From the NCBI GenBank assembly GCA_029721515.1, contig CM056566.1:20800269-20864268 (forward strand): DNA of 64,000 nt, given 5' to 3'. The stretch comes from Synanceia verrucosa. Lineage: Eukaryota; Chordata; Actinopteri; Perciformes; Synanceiidae. The first letter of the stretch is position 1; each line of letters opens with the position of its first letter. A program made the position numbers and the translations under genes. Positions 22,401 through 32,590 of this stretch are shown piece after piece. Under the pieces are notes generated by a model. That model saw nothing but the letters and a program-made list of their open reading frames with translations. It ran no database searches and was not told the origin of the DNA.

Positions 22401-25400
22401 GCCGTGCTGCAAATTTGGGTCTGGACTTGAATAAATACTTGGCAGTAATATTAGCACAGCACAGGTGCAGTGTTGACTGCAGGTGACTGTGTGTGGTTTT
22501 CAAGTTGGTGTTTTTCTATCCAAAGCAGCAATTTCCATTCCCGTCTTTATGGTTTTTTTTTTTTTGGTTTTTTTTGGTGTTGTTGAGTTTGGGTGAGATA
22601 ATATTGCCAAGATACCTGAGATTATTGGATCAGAGGGAATTACTGAAGCACCTTTAGGATATTCTTTCATTTGATTTACATTTATAATTTACCAGTTATT
22701 ACCTCCACCAAGGACGTCATGTTTTCACAAGGGTTTGTTTGTTTACAAAATAACTCAAAAAGTTATGGGTGGATTTTGATGAAATTTTCAGGGTTGGTCA
22801 GAAGTGGTCTAACTTAAAACTGATTAATTTTTGGTGGTGATCAGATCTGATTCAGGTCATCAAGGTCAAATGAGTAGTAATAGTAATATATGGGAGATGT
22901 CACATATTTCTGAACGCTCCAGGGTGGACAATTTTCACCTAATGTGGTAAATAAACTAATACAGGAATCCAGAAGTCACAGATTCAGTTTGGTCAAGATC
23001 AGTAAAAGGTCAAGGTCACCAAGGTCAAATATGCATTTTTACCATAACTTCATGTAGGAAGGAGCTAGAGCAATGCAACTGGTCTCAAAATATCCAGAAA
23101 AGAATTCTCAAATATTAATATTTTCTGCGATAATCGTGAAAACTGCATAGAGGACTAAATCGCGGCAGAATGCTGCCTTGGTGGAGGTCTGCGCTCTCTG
23201 AGTGCTTTTCTACTGTTTCTGTCGCACTTAACATTAAGTGCTGTTGACGTATTTCAACGTCATTTAAAATCCAACGCTTGGTCTCCTGCAGCCTGTGAGT
23301 AATGCTGGGGCTTCTGGGAGATGTAGTCAGAGCATAAAGAGACGGTATACACCACAGAGATCAAAACAGGAAGTGGAGACGATCGAGATTAGAGAGCAAA
23401 ACAAACAGAATGTGGAGAAAAAGTGGTGATTTTGGTGAAAGTGTCCTCTACTCTACCTCTGATAAAACAAGAATGGAACAAGGTAAAAACAAACATTTTT
23501 TTCATGATGAAATAGAGAGTCTCTTCTTTCATTTGAGCTATTCACTGTTTTCAGAGACATAGTACTAAATATTCTGTGGGTCTAGAAATATGACTGGCAC
23601 TCAAAGAGTTAATTTTATTAACAAATTAACAAACAAAATGTGCAAACTAAGTGACACTGCTTTGAAGTTAGCCCTCTGTCAGTTTGAGATGTCAGGTAGA
23701 GGCAGAAAACTAAACACTGACACTTGATATTTCACTCTCATGCCAGAGAGGGAAGAGAGTTGGCAGCTCTGGTGCAGTAAGTGTTTACTTGCCTGGAAAC
23801 CATGTTTTTCTTGAGTGTATACGCTGCGTCTTGCCTGAGGAGGACAGGCCAGCGTCATCGGCCTTGAATAGAATCAGCACACTCTGGCCTGGATGTGGTT
23901 CAGATAGTGTTTGTGCCAAATGCGTGAGAAACACGACCTGAATCTGAAAGGTTACACTCAGCAGGAGGCCTCCCCGTCGCAGCCCCAAATACGACCACGG
24001 CTGTAATAAGACGTCAGCAGGATGGATAACACACACACAGATGAGCTGTCCATGTATGCTGCTGACACACACACACACACACACACACACACTATTCCAT
24101 ACAGACAGTTATTCACAAAGCTGTGGTAAAATACGTCAAAAGCTTTTGTTGCTTTAAGAAAAATGTGCATATGGGTCCTGTGAGGGTTAAATGATGTCTG
24201 CTTACATTTCAGTGGACAATGAAGATGTTTGTTTTTGATGTATGTTAAGTTATTTTTTCCCTGTTTTCTGCAGGAAGTGCAGACGGAGCCGGTGCTGAAT
24301 GCATTGAGAGACAATAGGAAAGGCAAACGGTGCAAAACTCCAAGGGAGACCCTGCCATCAGCTCATCTACCGATCAAAAGACACCAGGACTATCCAAAGA
24401 GTGAGTCCAGTCCACTTTAGTACAGACACATCACACAAACTAGTTCTTCTGCAGAGATTATTTGGTAAAACCAGTAACTGTGTTTTAACTGAACCAGCTG
24501 ACAGAGCTGATGTTAAAGTAGGGATAACATAATTCAAATTACAAACTATTAACCAAAGACATTAAACTAAATAAATAATGACAGCTAGGTTAGCATCATG
24601 CAAACTGATCTCATGTCAAAAGGACCTTCTCTGGTCTCCTGCTTCCTAAACCTGCTTTTGATGTGGTCCTTCTGACTTTTTGTTTGACCTCATGAACTCA
24701 TGATGTGTTTATATCACTGTCAGTATAGACAACATGATGTATGAATAGCATGCCAAAAGCAAATCACTGTGTCATTCTTACCTTTTTGTGCGACATTTCC
24801 CATTGATTCTCAACTGCATGAATGCTATAAAAGTAAGGTTTAATGCACCATTTGACCTATTCATAGGGGAAAGCATGCGTATCACGATTATTATTATTGC
24901 GATATCTTGTGATATTCTACTTAGATCACTGATCACACATAGCGCTTTGCTATACCTGCAACAATACCCAAAGCACTTTACATCCCATTCACCCATTCAC
25001 ACACTGATGGCAGAAGCTGCTAACCATGACCCATTAGGGGTTCGGTGTCTCCTCGACATGAACACTCCAGGCCGGGATCGAACCAGTAACCCTCTGGTTA
25101 CAAGATGGCCACTCTATCCACTGAGCCATGCCACCCCAATGTACTAAAAACCAAAAACAAAAGAAGATCCAGTGGTGTTTCCAGACTTTTTTTGCAGGGG
25201 TGGCAGGATTAGATCATATATCAGTCACTGTGCATGGGCATCATCATATAAAGTGCTGATCAAATCAAACTACATAAATAAATAAATAACAACTTTACAA
25301 ATCCTGAAATGTGATTAACTGAATAAATCGGAGGTTGAATTGCAAACCAAGATCAGATGGTCCACCGTGCAGGGTGGCATCTGGGCTGGCCAATCAGATT

Positions 25401-26043
25401 TCAGGGGTGACATACATGCCACCCCCCTAGACACGCCCCTGATAAGATCACCTTAAACAAGACTGTCGTTGTCAGTTTGTTCCATAGTCTGGAAGCAGCG
25501 ACAGCAAAGGAACAATCACTCCATTTGCTTTAGTTTGGTTTAGGATAAACCCCAAAAAAACTGAATGGATCAACCAAATGTCCTTTTGCTTTCTGCTGCT
25601 CTTGTTGCTGTGCAGAGAGTGAGAACACCATCACCATAGAATGGGAGGAGGTGTACGGATACTGCCACAAGATGGGCTACCAGAAGGGCAAACTGCTGGT
25701 GATGGAGTCTGGTTTCTACTACGTTTACGCCAAGACCTGCTTCCGCTACTACAAGCTGGGACGAGAAGACAGCAGTCAGTTCCCGCCGGTGGATATTAGC
25801 AACACCCAGCTCATCCAGTACATCTACCACGAGAGCAACAAACAGAACAGCAGGTCTTCACTGATGAAGACGGGCAGCACCATGCGCTGGAACGAAACCA
25901 GCTACAACATGTACTGCGCCCAGCAGGGCCGAGGGGTCCGGCTGGACGAGGGAGACGCCTTGTACGTCAACGTGTCCAACGCTTGGATGCTGGACCTGGC
26001 GGGAGACGGGACGTATTTCGGGGCCATAAAGTTGGGTAACTGA
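18003..26043 (+). CDS. tnfsf11: TNF superfamily member 11 (RANK ligand), complete gene
   Basis: Four exons (18003-18203, 20206-20241, 24274-24400, 25616-26043) join in frame to a 263-aa protein. Residues 38-60 form one hydrophobic segment (LLFGTLAVMGLLQVASSVAI), giving a type II membrane protein with a short cytoplasmic N-terminus. A basic RKGKR (94-98) in the stalk could be a proprotein-convertase site. The TNF homology domain starts at SAHLPI (108-113) and continues through W131, GKLLVMESGFYYVYA (146-160), LMKTGST (204-210), LDEGDALYVNVSN (231-243) and ends DGTYFGAIKL. These blocks match RANKL better than TRAIL as I remember them. N-glycosylation sequons lie at N214 and N240. The family trimerises and activates the receptor RANK (TNFRSF11A), driving osteoclast formation. 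Position downstream of the AKAP11-like exon supports the call. At 263 aa it is shorter than human RANKL (317 aa), mainly in the stalk and N-terminus. Confidence 0.88.
19142..19166. repeat. (GT)n microsatellite
   Basis: Pure TG run of about 12 units in tnfsf11 intron 1. Confidence 0.95.
19333..19631. mobile_element. hAT-like MITE with 8-bp target duplication
   Basis: Starts TAGGGCTTCACCATATCAT and ends in the inverted counterpart ATATTTTTTCCCCACCCCTA. It is flanked by GTCACAAC (19325-19332) and GTGACAAC (19632-19639), an 8-bp duplication with one mismatch as expected for hAT. The centre contains a (TA)n run at 19420-19442. Confidence 0.75.
20206..20241 (+). CDS. tnfsf11: tnfsf11 exon 2 (12 codons)
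   Basis: Between TGTCTCCAG and GTGAGTGTG lies a 36-base exon, phase 0 on both sides, encoding VDLSAAPHRPIE, part of the extracellular stalk. Strong splice sites on both sides and preserved frame are the support; it can be skipped without a frameshift. Confidence 0.7.
20416..20459 (-). repeat. LINE/SINE 3'-tail fragment
   Basis: AGAATAGAATAGAATTACTT followed by TATTGATTCCAAACTGGGAA, near-identical to the fragment at 16616. It directly abuts the truncated start of the family A repeat. Confidence 0.55.
20490..20948 (+). repeat. hAT-like MITE, family A copy 4
   Basis: Keeps the right terminus GGTGCAAGAACCCTG (ending 20948), which is the inverted form of the CAGGGTTC start seen at 497. The left end is cut where the LINE tail lies. 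Confidence 0.65.
22701..23188. repeat. Short-TIR MITE, family B complete unit
   Basis: A perfect 13-bp inverted terminal repeat: ACCTCCACCAAGG at 22701-22713 and CCTTGGTGGAGGT at 23176-23188. The interior carries TAACTCAAAAAGTTATGGG, GATGAAATTTTCAGGGTTGG and CAAGGTCACCAAGGTCAAAT. It shares its left half with the inverted repeat at 3554-3859. Superfamily not determined. Confidence 0.75.
23228..23612 (+). repeat. piggyBac-like MITE, family P copy 4
   Basis: TTAA at 23228-23231 and at 23609-23612 with inverted ends (TTAACATTAAGTGCTGTTGA and GGCACTCAAAGAGTTAA). The core is almost identical to the copies at 12380 and 38390. The ZNF143-like block is at 23309-23327 (inverted). It lies in tnfsf11 intron 2 in the sense orientation. 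Confidence 0.85.
24065..24092. repeat. (AC)n microsatellite
   Basis: AC run of about 14 units in tnfsf11 intron 2. Confidence 0.95.
24274..24400 (+). CDS. tnfsf11: tnfsf11 exon 3
   Basis: Acceptor TTTTCTGCAG, donor GTGAGTCC; 127 bases giving 42 codons plus one base. It encodes the stalk with RKGKR and the first TNF-domain strand (SAHLPI). Confidence 0.8.
24935..25137 (-). mobile_element. tRNA-derived SINE (second family)
   Basis: On the minus strand it starts GGGGTGGCATGGCTCAGTGG (A-box-like), has GGTTACTGGTTCGATCCCGG (B-box), then CACCGAACCCC and a body with GTGTGAATGGGTGAATGGG and GTAAAGTGCTTTGGG. This is the arrangement of a polymerase III-transcribed SINE. It is not a tRNA gene, since no mature tRNA fold closes. 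Confidence 0.7.
25170..25441. mobile_element. hAT-like MITE with 8-bp target duplication
   Basis: Left end CAGTGGTGTTTCCAGAC, right end CCCCCTAGACACGCCCCTG, its degenerate reverse complement. It is flanked by AGAAGATC (25162-25169) and ATAAGATC (25442-25449), 7 of 8 identical. The interior has GGGGTGGCAGG and its inverse CATGCCACCCC. Confidence 0.7.
25616..26043 (+). CDS. tnfsf11: tnfsf11 exon 4 (TNF homology domain)
   Basis: Acceptor TTGTTGCTGTGCAG; enters with two bases completing Lys122 and runs to TGA at 26041-26043. It encodes residues 123-263, nearly the whole receptor-binding TNF domain, as in the mammalian gene where the last exon holds most of that domain. Its GC content is clearly higher than the flanking introns. 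Confidence 0.9.
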
Positions 26044-27315
26044 AAGTTCAACACGTGGGGAGCGGACATGCTACTGAACATTTGATATGCCAAAGAACCA
26101 CTGTTAGTGATTTATAATGTTGATTTAATGTTCATGTGTTGTTTTTGTACGTGCTCTTCACCAAACAGCCTTGGAGTCCTTCATGAGAAGAAATACTTTT
26201 TTAAAGTCTTGCCCCTTTAACAAAAATGAGAAACGCATCAAAAAAATCGCACTGGACTCATTTTTAATACTTTTTTTGTGGTTAGTATTGTGAAATCTCA
26301 ATACATTTCAGTTCCTCTTCCAGCATTTAGACTTAAGCACAGACGTGTTTATGCACTAATTAAACGAGCCACCAGGGAGCAACTTAGGAAGTAAGCTGGC
26401 AAAAAGTGCAGCGAGAAAGGATTTATCAGTGACTGTTGGGGGGAAAACATGGTAGCTGATGGAGCATCTGCTTGTACTTAGCAGATTATCACAAAATAAA
26501 AATAACACGAATCCGGCAGTGAAAGGTTTTGAGTGTGAGCTAAGAGGGCAATGAGGCGTCCTGACAGTAAGTAAGTCAACGGTATCATTTCTAACAGGCA
26601 GTTAGATGGTGAGTTATGTCACTCTGGACATTTATACTTCATGCTATGATTCACTTTGACTCTGACATTGGTTTCTTTAACCAACAAAAGCATTTTATGC
26701 TCCAAAATCTCCTTCCCCATCAGTTTCCTGTCTTCATGAGGTGATCACATGACAACGTCATTTTCAACTTAAGGAGGAAATTACACGTTTCTTATGTTTA
26801 TGACGATCAACAATGCAGATAGCTGGACTGTCTGACCGGAAATGACACAAATAGACTCTTGTCTTCTTTAACCAGAGGAACCGAATTGAGTTTGGTTCAT
26901 CTTTTAACTTAAATTTTGTTTTTCATTTGGCTCGTCAGTGAGGTAAATGGGGAATATGCACTAAATATTTATTTATTAGCTATAGAAGTACAGAGACGGG
27001 TCATTGTTAAAGTGACCTTTCAGCTGTAAAAAGTCATTTATATTTTATGTCTGTACGACGTTCATTATGCAGCACTTAGTGGAAATAGTAGACACGCTTT
27101 TTGTTATTAAAACACAGGGGCTTCATTTTAAATTCCATATTTATGTATCTTGATTTTTTTTTTTCCCTCACAGTTCTGTGTGCACTTGCCTAGCCAAAAG
27201 CAATATGGATATATTGTTTCTTCTACAAGATTGTAGCATACCTGTAAGATTTTTTTCCATTCATTTTTTTTATTTATGTTTGTGTATGTTTAATAAAAAA
27301 ACTACTTTTGTAACA
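26044..27315 (+). other. tnfsf11: tnfsf11 3' UTR
   Basis: AT-rich 3' UTR. Overlapping AUUUA pentamers occur at 26967-26978 (ATTTATTTATTA), typical of AU-rich elements that make cytokine mRNAs unstable; that function is an inference here. It ends after the poly(A) signal at 27292. Confidence 0.6.
27292..27297 (+). terminator. tnfsf11: tnfsf11 polyadenylation signal AATAAA
   Basis: AATAAA preceded by TGTTTGTGTATGTT and followed by AAAAACTACTTTTGTAAC and TG-rich sequence. It is the first canonical signal with good surroundings, about 1250 bases after the stop. Confidence 0.55.
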
Positions 27316-27445
27316 GTGACGTTACCTCTGGTGTTGTTTGCAGTGAAGAGGATTAGATCAGAGGCACCTCTCGCTCTAACCTGATGACAAGGCCACCCTG
27401 ACTGTAATATCATTGTGATGTGCAATTTGATAATCTCCACAATCT

Positions 27446-28087
27446 TTGGAAAATTCAACACGGCTGCGGCCAAAGAGTGAAGTCACGCTGTTGCGTTACC
27501 CGGGTCAGAGCGGCCCACCAGCTCATTACAGAGATAGGTTGTATAGAAAAACCGCCCACTGCTGCTCCAGCGCTGCTAACTCACTGCAGACATTTGGACC
27601 ACAGCGCAGAGCGACCTGCAGAATAAACAAGAAACAGACTGCACGGGATGGGAATAACGAGGAGAGCTTCGTTAAGTGTGTACGCCGTGTTGATGGGTCT
27701 CCTGTGAAGCTCGACAGTGTGCACCAGAAAGACAAAGACTATTTTAAAAGTTGGACTCGAAGCCAAACAATTCCTCTATTGTCTGTGTTTGGGCGTTCAC
27801 CAGCATATGACCAGAGAGCGACTGAGGTTCACACGTTTGTGCTTTTATGACGGGACCTCACACAGCTCATTGTTGAAAACGTTACAGAGAGATTGAAATC
27901 AAATCTGGGGTTTGTGTTTGAGAAGTGCACGGCCGAGGTGCATGAGGAGGCGATTAGCTTCTACATGGTTCTCATGCCCGTGTTTGCTCCAGAAGTGAAG
28001 CATTTAAGTGGCCTTGATGAAGTGTTTGAAAAGATGAATACATTATTAAGGGAAATGGGTCACTTTTTTGCTTTTGGCCAACTATAG
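27446..28087 (+). pseudogene. Unidentified open frame interrupted by one stop
   Basis: A single reading frame runs about 210 codons with one TGA (27848-27850). The first part is Arg/Ser-rich; the second (27893-28087) reads more like a protein, with segments such as NLGFVFEKCTAEVHEEAISF and LDEVFEKMNTLLREMGHFF. I do not recognise a family. No splice sites were chosen. It could be a decayed coding exon, part of an unknown repeat, or chance. A segment of it (28006-28072) recurs diverged at 28253-28318. Confidence 0.2.
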
Positions 28088-28318
28088 GGACCCCCACTTT
28101 CACATCTAAATAAAGCCAGAAGTGTAAACATCGGGTTTCCGTAGAGTGACGGCTTTCAGCTCGTTGTTATAATAAAAGCTGTGATTTGAAGAGAAGTATT
28201 TAGAGCTGATTAGTTTTGATGATCGTGGATTTTATTGCCAAATTGAAGTGCAGAAGTGGTCTTGATGAAGTGTCTTTGGAAAAAATCCATTTTTAAGAGA
28301 AATGTTTCAGTTTTGCCT
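28006..28318 (+). repeat. Diverged direct repeat, about 65 bp
   Basis: AGTGGCCTTGATGAAGTGT at 28006 recurs as AGTGGTCTTGATGAAGTGT at about 28255, with similarity continuing through the following AAGGGAAATG/AAGAGAAATG block. Confidence 0.5.
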
Positions 28319-28319
28319 C

Positions 28320-30000
28320 AAAGAACGACTTTTCTATTTATACAACAAAATACTTACTCTTGCAGTTTTGCAACAACACAAACAATGCAGCCGCGGCGTC
28401 CATAGGGCTCCTCAGTTTGCTCGCTTTCGTACTTAAATAGCTGCAGCCGTCGGTGTAAACAATCCGTAGTGTGCCGCCCTTTTTGAAGTGACTCGATTTC
28501 CCAATTCCTGGCGCTGAGCAGAAACCATTAAAATGTGTTGTGTCAGTAAACATTATGGAAAGCTTGGCGTCCATGGACCCCCACCCCCACACTCTCGTCC
28601 GACACACACACACTTACACACATGCAAAGACACATTCAGTTTGAATTGCTCACTGCAGTCAGTGGTTCATAACCCTTTTGGCACAAGTGCAGAACTTACC
28701 GGCTTATTTTATTACTTACACATGTAAAAACACAAGGGGCTGTGAAAAGCAATGGCCCAATCCATGTCAGTGTAGGTATGGATTTGAACTGGTACGGCGC
28801 ATAAAAGCGGACTGCTGACTTGTGTTTTCACTCCTTCACATATTCCATGACACTCTCTGGTGGAACAGATGTGAGGCTTCATTCGCGCCGTCCTCTTTGG
28901 TTTCATGATGCTGCGTCTCCATCAGACGTTAGTTCACAGCGAAGAGGTGGAGCTGTTGATTCAGAAAAACAAAGTCATGTGCTGGAAAATATATCAGGGT
29001 GTTTTCCCCCAATAAGCAGCACCAGAGGCATCAATATAGAAGTCTAAAGCCATTAGCTAACTATGGGTGCTTAGCTTTATGGGACTTTGTGGTTTGGAGG
29101 AAATGGAGCTGTTTTAGCGAGCAGCTGGAGGGCTTTGTTATGAGCACTCTTACACACTCACACTATCAGTGCAGAAATTTGTGCCCAAACATATACAACC
29201 ACCCTAGTTAACACACACGCACACTCCTCTGCTGAGTCAGCATGGCCAGCTATTTTCACAAGCTGGGCCCTCGCCCTTTGTCTTCACCCCAATATAGCTC
29301 ACGTCTCAGACTTTTGATGTCTGATGTTTTTACCGCTTGGCTAATGCTAACATTAGTGTTATTAAAACAATAACAGAGTGAGATTTACAGGCTACGCTGC
29401 AGACGCATGGGCGTGAGATAGCAGGAGGGCTATTACTGTAACCGGCCCTGTCATCTCCTGCATGAGCTGTCAGCACACAGAGTGTGCCAGACTGTCTACG
29501 TCTGAGCGAAAACGTGTCGCGTCGTCAGAGCTTTACTCGATCAAAGGACACACCCATGAGCACGTTCATCACTAACATAAAGGCCATTTTAATGGGTCAG
29601 CTGCTTCAGGCACGTGCAGAGTCACCCCAAGCGTTGGAGATAACGTGTTACAAATTAATACTTTCATGATGCTCTTTAGTGGATTTTTTGTTTGCCGAAT
29701 TCCAGGAGAAGCTTGGACAGATTCAGAAAAGATGGTTAATCTAATTTTATCAGCATGTTTGAACATTTGTTATGATTGCGTTAGTTTTCTTGATTTTTTT
29801 GAATGGAGTTCTGCTCTGTGACCTGCCAGCTCGTCTCTGGCAACACATTTCAGGCAGTTTGCCCAAACAGAGTTAAAGTCGCACAAATTAGCGTGTTAAC
29901 GCAGATTAATCACATTAATATGCTAATTTTCACCTAGTTTAAAAATCATCGCAAATTTTCTTTACCTCTCCTTCATCAAAGAGCACATCTTCATAAGTCT
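28320..30000. other. Intergenic stretch without recognised features
   Basis: Non-coding as far as I can see. Small CA-rich patches occur (28600-28620, 29205-29225). There are no credible exons. Confidence 0.55.
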
Positions 30001-30003
30001 CTC

Positions 30004-30222
30004 TTAACAGAAAGTGCCTTATTCCAACATTTTTGTCCATTTTCAGTCATATTTCTAGACCCACAGAATATTTTGTACTATGACTCTGAAAACAGTGAAT
30101 AGCTCAAATGAAAGAAGAGACTCTCTATTTCATCATGAAAAAAATGTTTGTTTTTACCTTGTTCCATTCTTGTTTTATCAGAGGTAGAGTAGAGGACACT
30201 TTCACCAAAATCACCACTTTTT
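30004..30222 (-). repeat. piggyBac-like MITE, family P copy 5 (truncated)
   Basis: Begins TTAACAGAAAGTG and contains CATTTTCAGTCATATTTCTA, ACTATGACTCTGAAAACAG and AAAATCACCACTTTTTG. It stops before the open-frame and ZNF143-like part of the family. Confidence 0.75.
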
Positions 30223-30922
30223 GTCAAGATTCTCTGACCTTCAACACCTTAAAATGCTCAGAAAAACTGTCACATCCCTTGTCAATGCTTTGGCGCCCTG
30301 GGAATGACGACAGACTCTAAAGTTATTTCACAACCTTTCTTGAATTTTCAACCATGCCTCCCGTACTCAGTAGTATGCTAACATTTGTGTTGGAGTTATT
30401 ATGTAGACTGGAGCAAGCATGTTACCACCACCGAGGTGCTGAGGAACTTAACCTCCAGCTGCAGACTGTGGTCAAACTGGGCTGCTTCCAGGTGTCAGTG
30501 TGCGTAATTATGCCTATAATGTGTGTTTTTGTGGCTGTGGTCGATCAAAACTATAAGCGATATGCCTTCATATAAACCACCATTAGCAGCTAACATTTAT
30601 CACCCTAAGAAAGAAAAGCATATAATTATATTGCTTGTCATAAACAAATTCATCATTATGTTAAGAAATAGTCAGTTCCTCTACTGTTGGCACAGGAGAG
30701 ACGCCAACATGAGTCTCACAAGCATTGAGCCAAAAAAAAGGGCTAAAACCAGAAGAAATACTGTACGAATCCCTAATTTTAGAAAGATTTAGGACTATTT
30801 GAATGGAAATTGAAAAACAAAAAATCATGCCACTATGTGACGATCATAGACTGTATATGAAGAGTGACGCAGCTATTGTGATGTCACCCGTTGGTTTGTG
30901 AACGGCAATGAAGCCCATATGC

Positions 30923-31529
30923 AAGTAACTAAACTTTCATTCTCTCCAGTAGCCAGCAGGGGGCGATACTGGTGGTTTCATTAAGAAGTCTGTTTGTATT
31001 GAAGTCTATGGGAAAATGATCATTTTCTCTTCTGCTGTATTACCTCTGTAAACACTATGAACATGAGGTCTCAGTGGTTAGTTTAAATAATGTTTTCATA
31101 CATCAGGGTGTCCATTTATAGCCTGGGTCCGCCCATACTTCCTGTGACGCTTCATAAAATTTCACGACCAAGTCAGTCTGGCCAAGCTGCCGTTCTCTTC
31201 GATTTCAGATTCCCCCAGGAATGGGGACCAATGAAAATCTAGCATTTCCAATGGCTCGATTGAGGCGTGTTTAAGGCAATGAAACACTAGATCTTTTGAT
31301 CAATGAGCACAGACCTGTCAATCACACTGTAGCCACGCCCCACAGCTTTAAAACATTATTTAAACTATCCATTCAGACCATAAACTCATATTTATAGTGT
31401 TTACAGAGGTAATACAGCAGGAGAGAACAGGGCCATTTTCCCATAGACTTCAATACAAACAGACTTCTTTATGAAACCACTAGTATCGCCCCCTGCTGGC
31501 TGCTGGAGAGAATGAAGTTTAAGTTACTT
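30923..31529. repeat. Long foldback repeat (arms about 175 bp)
   Basis: Left arm 30923-31098 (AAGTAACTAAACTTTCATTC through CAGCAGGGGGCGATACTGG to TTTAAATAATGTTTT) and right arm 31349-31529 are inverted copies with moderate divergence. The centre holds CCAATGAAAATCTAGCATTT and TAGCCACGCCC. A MITE of the long-TIR type is likely. Confidence 0.75.
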
Positions 31530-31662
31530 CATTGAACAGACCTCGGTGTTGACGATCCAGTGTTCATTCTCAGTGAGATCAGCACTAAACTCTTTATAAT
31601 ATCACACAGAATGACAGATTCAACGTTCATATGGAAATGGAAAACCAACAATTATGGATCTA

Positions 31663-31983
31663 TGTTGAGGTTTTACCAGCAGAGTGGTGCTGCTTTCGGT
31701 GCATTCGGAAGACCGAGGAGTATGACTTCTCCTTTAGCAATTTCTGGCGCATTTATTGGAGAACAAAACAAATGTGGCTTCTTGCCATAACAAATGGGCT
31801 GGTACTGGTGGACACAATGAAAATTGCACACACAAAATGCCTGGCTACGGCAAGTCAGGTATGTCAAAAATGCATAATTTGTACATTCATACATTTGCCA
31901 TTTAGTGTTCTTGCGCTCTCTTGTGTTGTACCTTTTTACAAATCATTTAACCTGAGGACACATATTTTTCATACATCTTAACA
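31663..31983 (-). repeat. Copia 3' LTR
   Basis: TGTTGAGGTTTTACCAGC ... CATACATCTTAACA on the plus strand. It lacks about 14 bp present in the other LTR. It is the 3' LTR because the element reads leftwards. Confidence 0.9.
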
Positions 31984-32001
31984 CCCTCACTTGTACTCAG
32001 G

Positions 32002-32187
32002 TTAAACTGCATTGTCATTGTATTCGAGCTTCTGCTCACAAGGAGTTTCTCTAACCCTACATTCTGACATGTTGAAACGTTGTAGACTTTTGTTAGTGTA
32101 CTTCTCCTGTGACATTTTAATACATCTGTCTGAAAAAACAAAATCAATACCAAGAAAATGTTTGAGTTGCCCCAAATCCTTCATCAT
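32002..32187 (-). pseudogene. Copia reverse transcriptase fragment
   Basis: Contains DLGQLKHFLGIDF followed by SQEKYTNKSLQRFNM, the segment that follows the RT catalytic YVDD box in Ty1/copia polymerases. The catalytic box itself and RNase H are missing, and the fragment runs to a stop just before the 3' LTR. It lies in another frame from the integrase piece. Confidence 0.75.
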
Positions 32188-32590
32188 TGTCTGTCAACAT
32201 TTCATAAGGAGTCAGCCCTGTGTGCCTATTGAAGCATCTGTTGCATACTACTGCTGCTGTTTGTACTGCGTACTGCCATAGGTATTTTAGTAACTCGCTT
32301 TCTAGCATGCACCTGCCCATCTCAAAAAGTGTACGCCACCCACGTTCTGCATTTCCATTTTGGTGCGGGGAGTACGGAGCTGTCGTTTCATGCCTAATTT
32401 TGTTTTTCCTCAGCAACGTCTGGAAATCATTACATTTGAACTCAGTTCCATTATCAGATCTGATACACCTCACTTTCCCATGAGGGGATACATCTGCATG
32501 GAATTTCTCCGTTGCTTGCACTGCGTCATTCTTTTTCTTTAGAAAGAATACAGATATTACATTGGAGTAATCATCAGTGAATGATTGCAC
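32144..32590 (-). pseudogene. Copia integrase core fragment
   Basis: Shows DDYSN near the start, then RSDNGTEFKC, PYSPHQNGNAERGWRTLFEM and TGLTPYEMLT, the D-D-E core of retroviral-type integrases (Asp in FTDDYS, Asp in SDNGTEF, Glu in NGNAER). The sequence leaves the family after PYEMLT because of the deletion that joins it to the RT piece. Confidence 0.8.

Larger units (their letters stand above)
20242..24273 (+). other. tnfsf11: tnfsf11 intron 2
   Basis: 4032-bp intron crowded with repeats: LINE tail (20416), hAT-like family A copy (20490), family B MITE (22701-23188), piggyBac-like family P copy (23228-23612) and a CA run (24065). Confidence 0.75.
24401..25615 (+). other. tnfsf11: tnfsf11 intron 3
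   Basis: 1215-bp intron (GTGAGT to TGTGCAG). It contains a minus-strand tRNA-derived SINE (24935-25137) and a hAT-like MITE (25170-25441). Confidence 0.8.

Noticed and set aside
25040..25137. Possible minus-strand tRNA gene
   Set aside because: Same reasoning: polymerase III boxes are present but it is the head of a SINE with a long non-tRNA body.
18120..26043. TRAIL (TNFSF10) as an alternative identity for the TNF ligand
   Set aside because: The GKLLV-GFYYVYA, LMKTGST and DGTYFGAIK blocks, the transmembrane segment and the neighbouring AKAP11-like exon fit TNFSF11 better.
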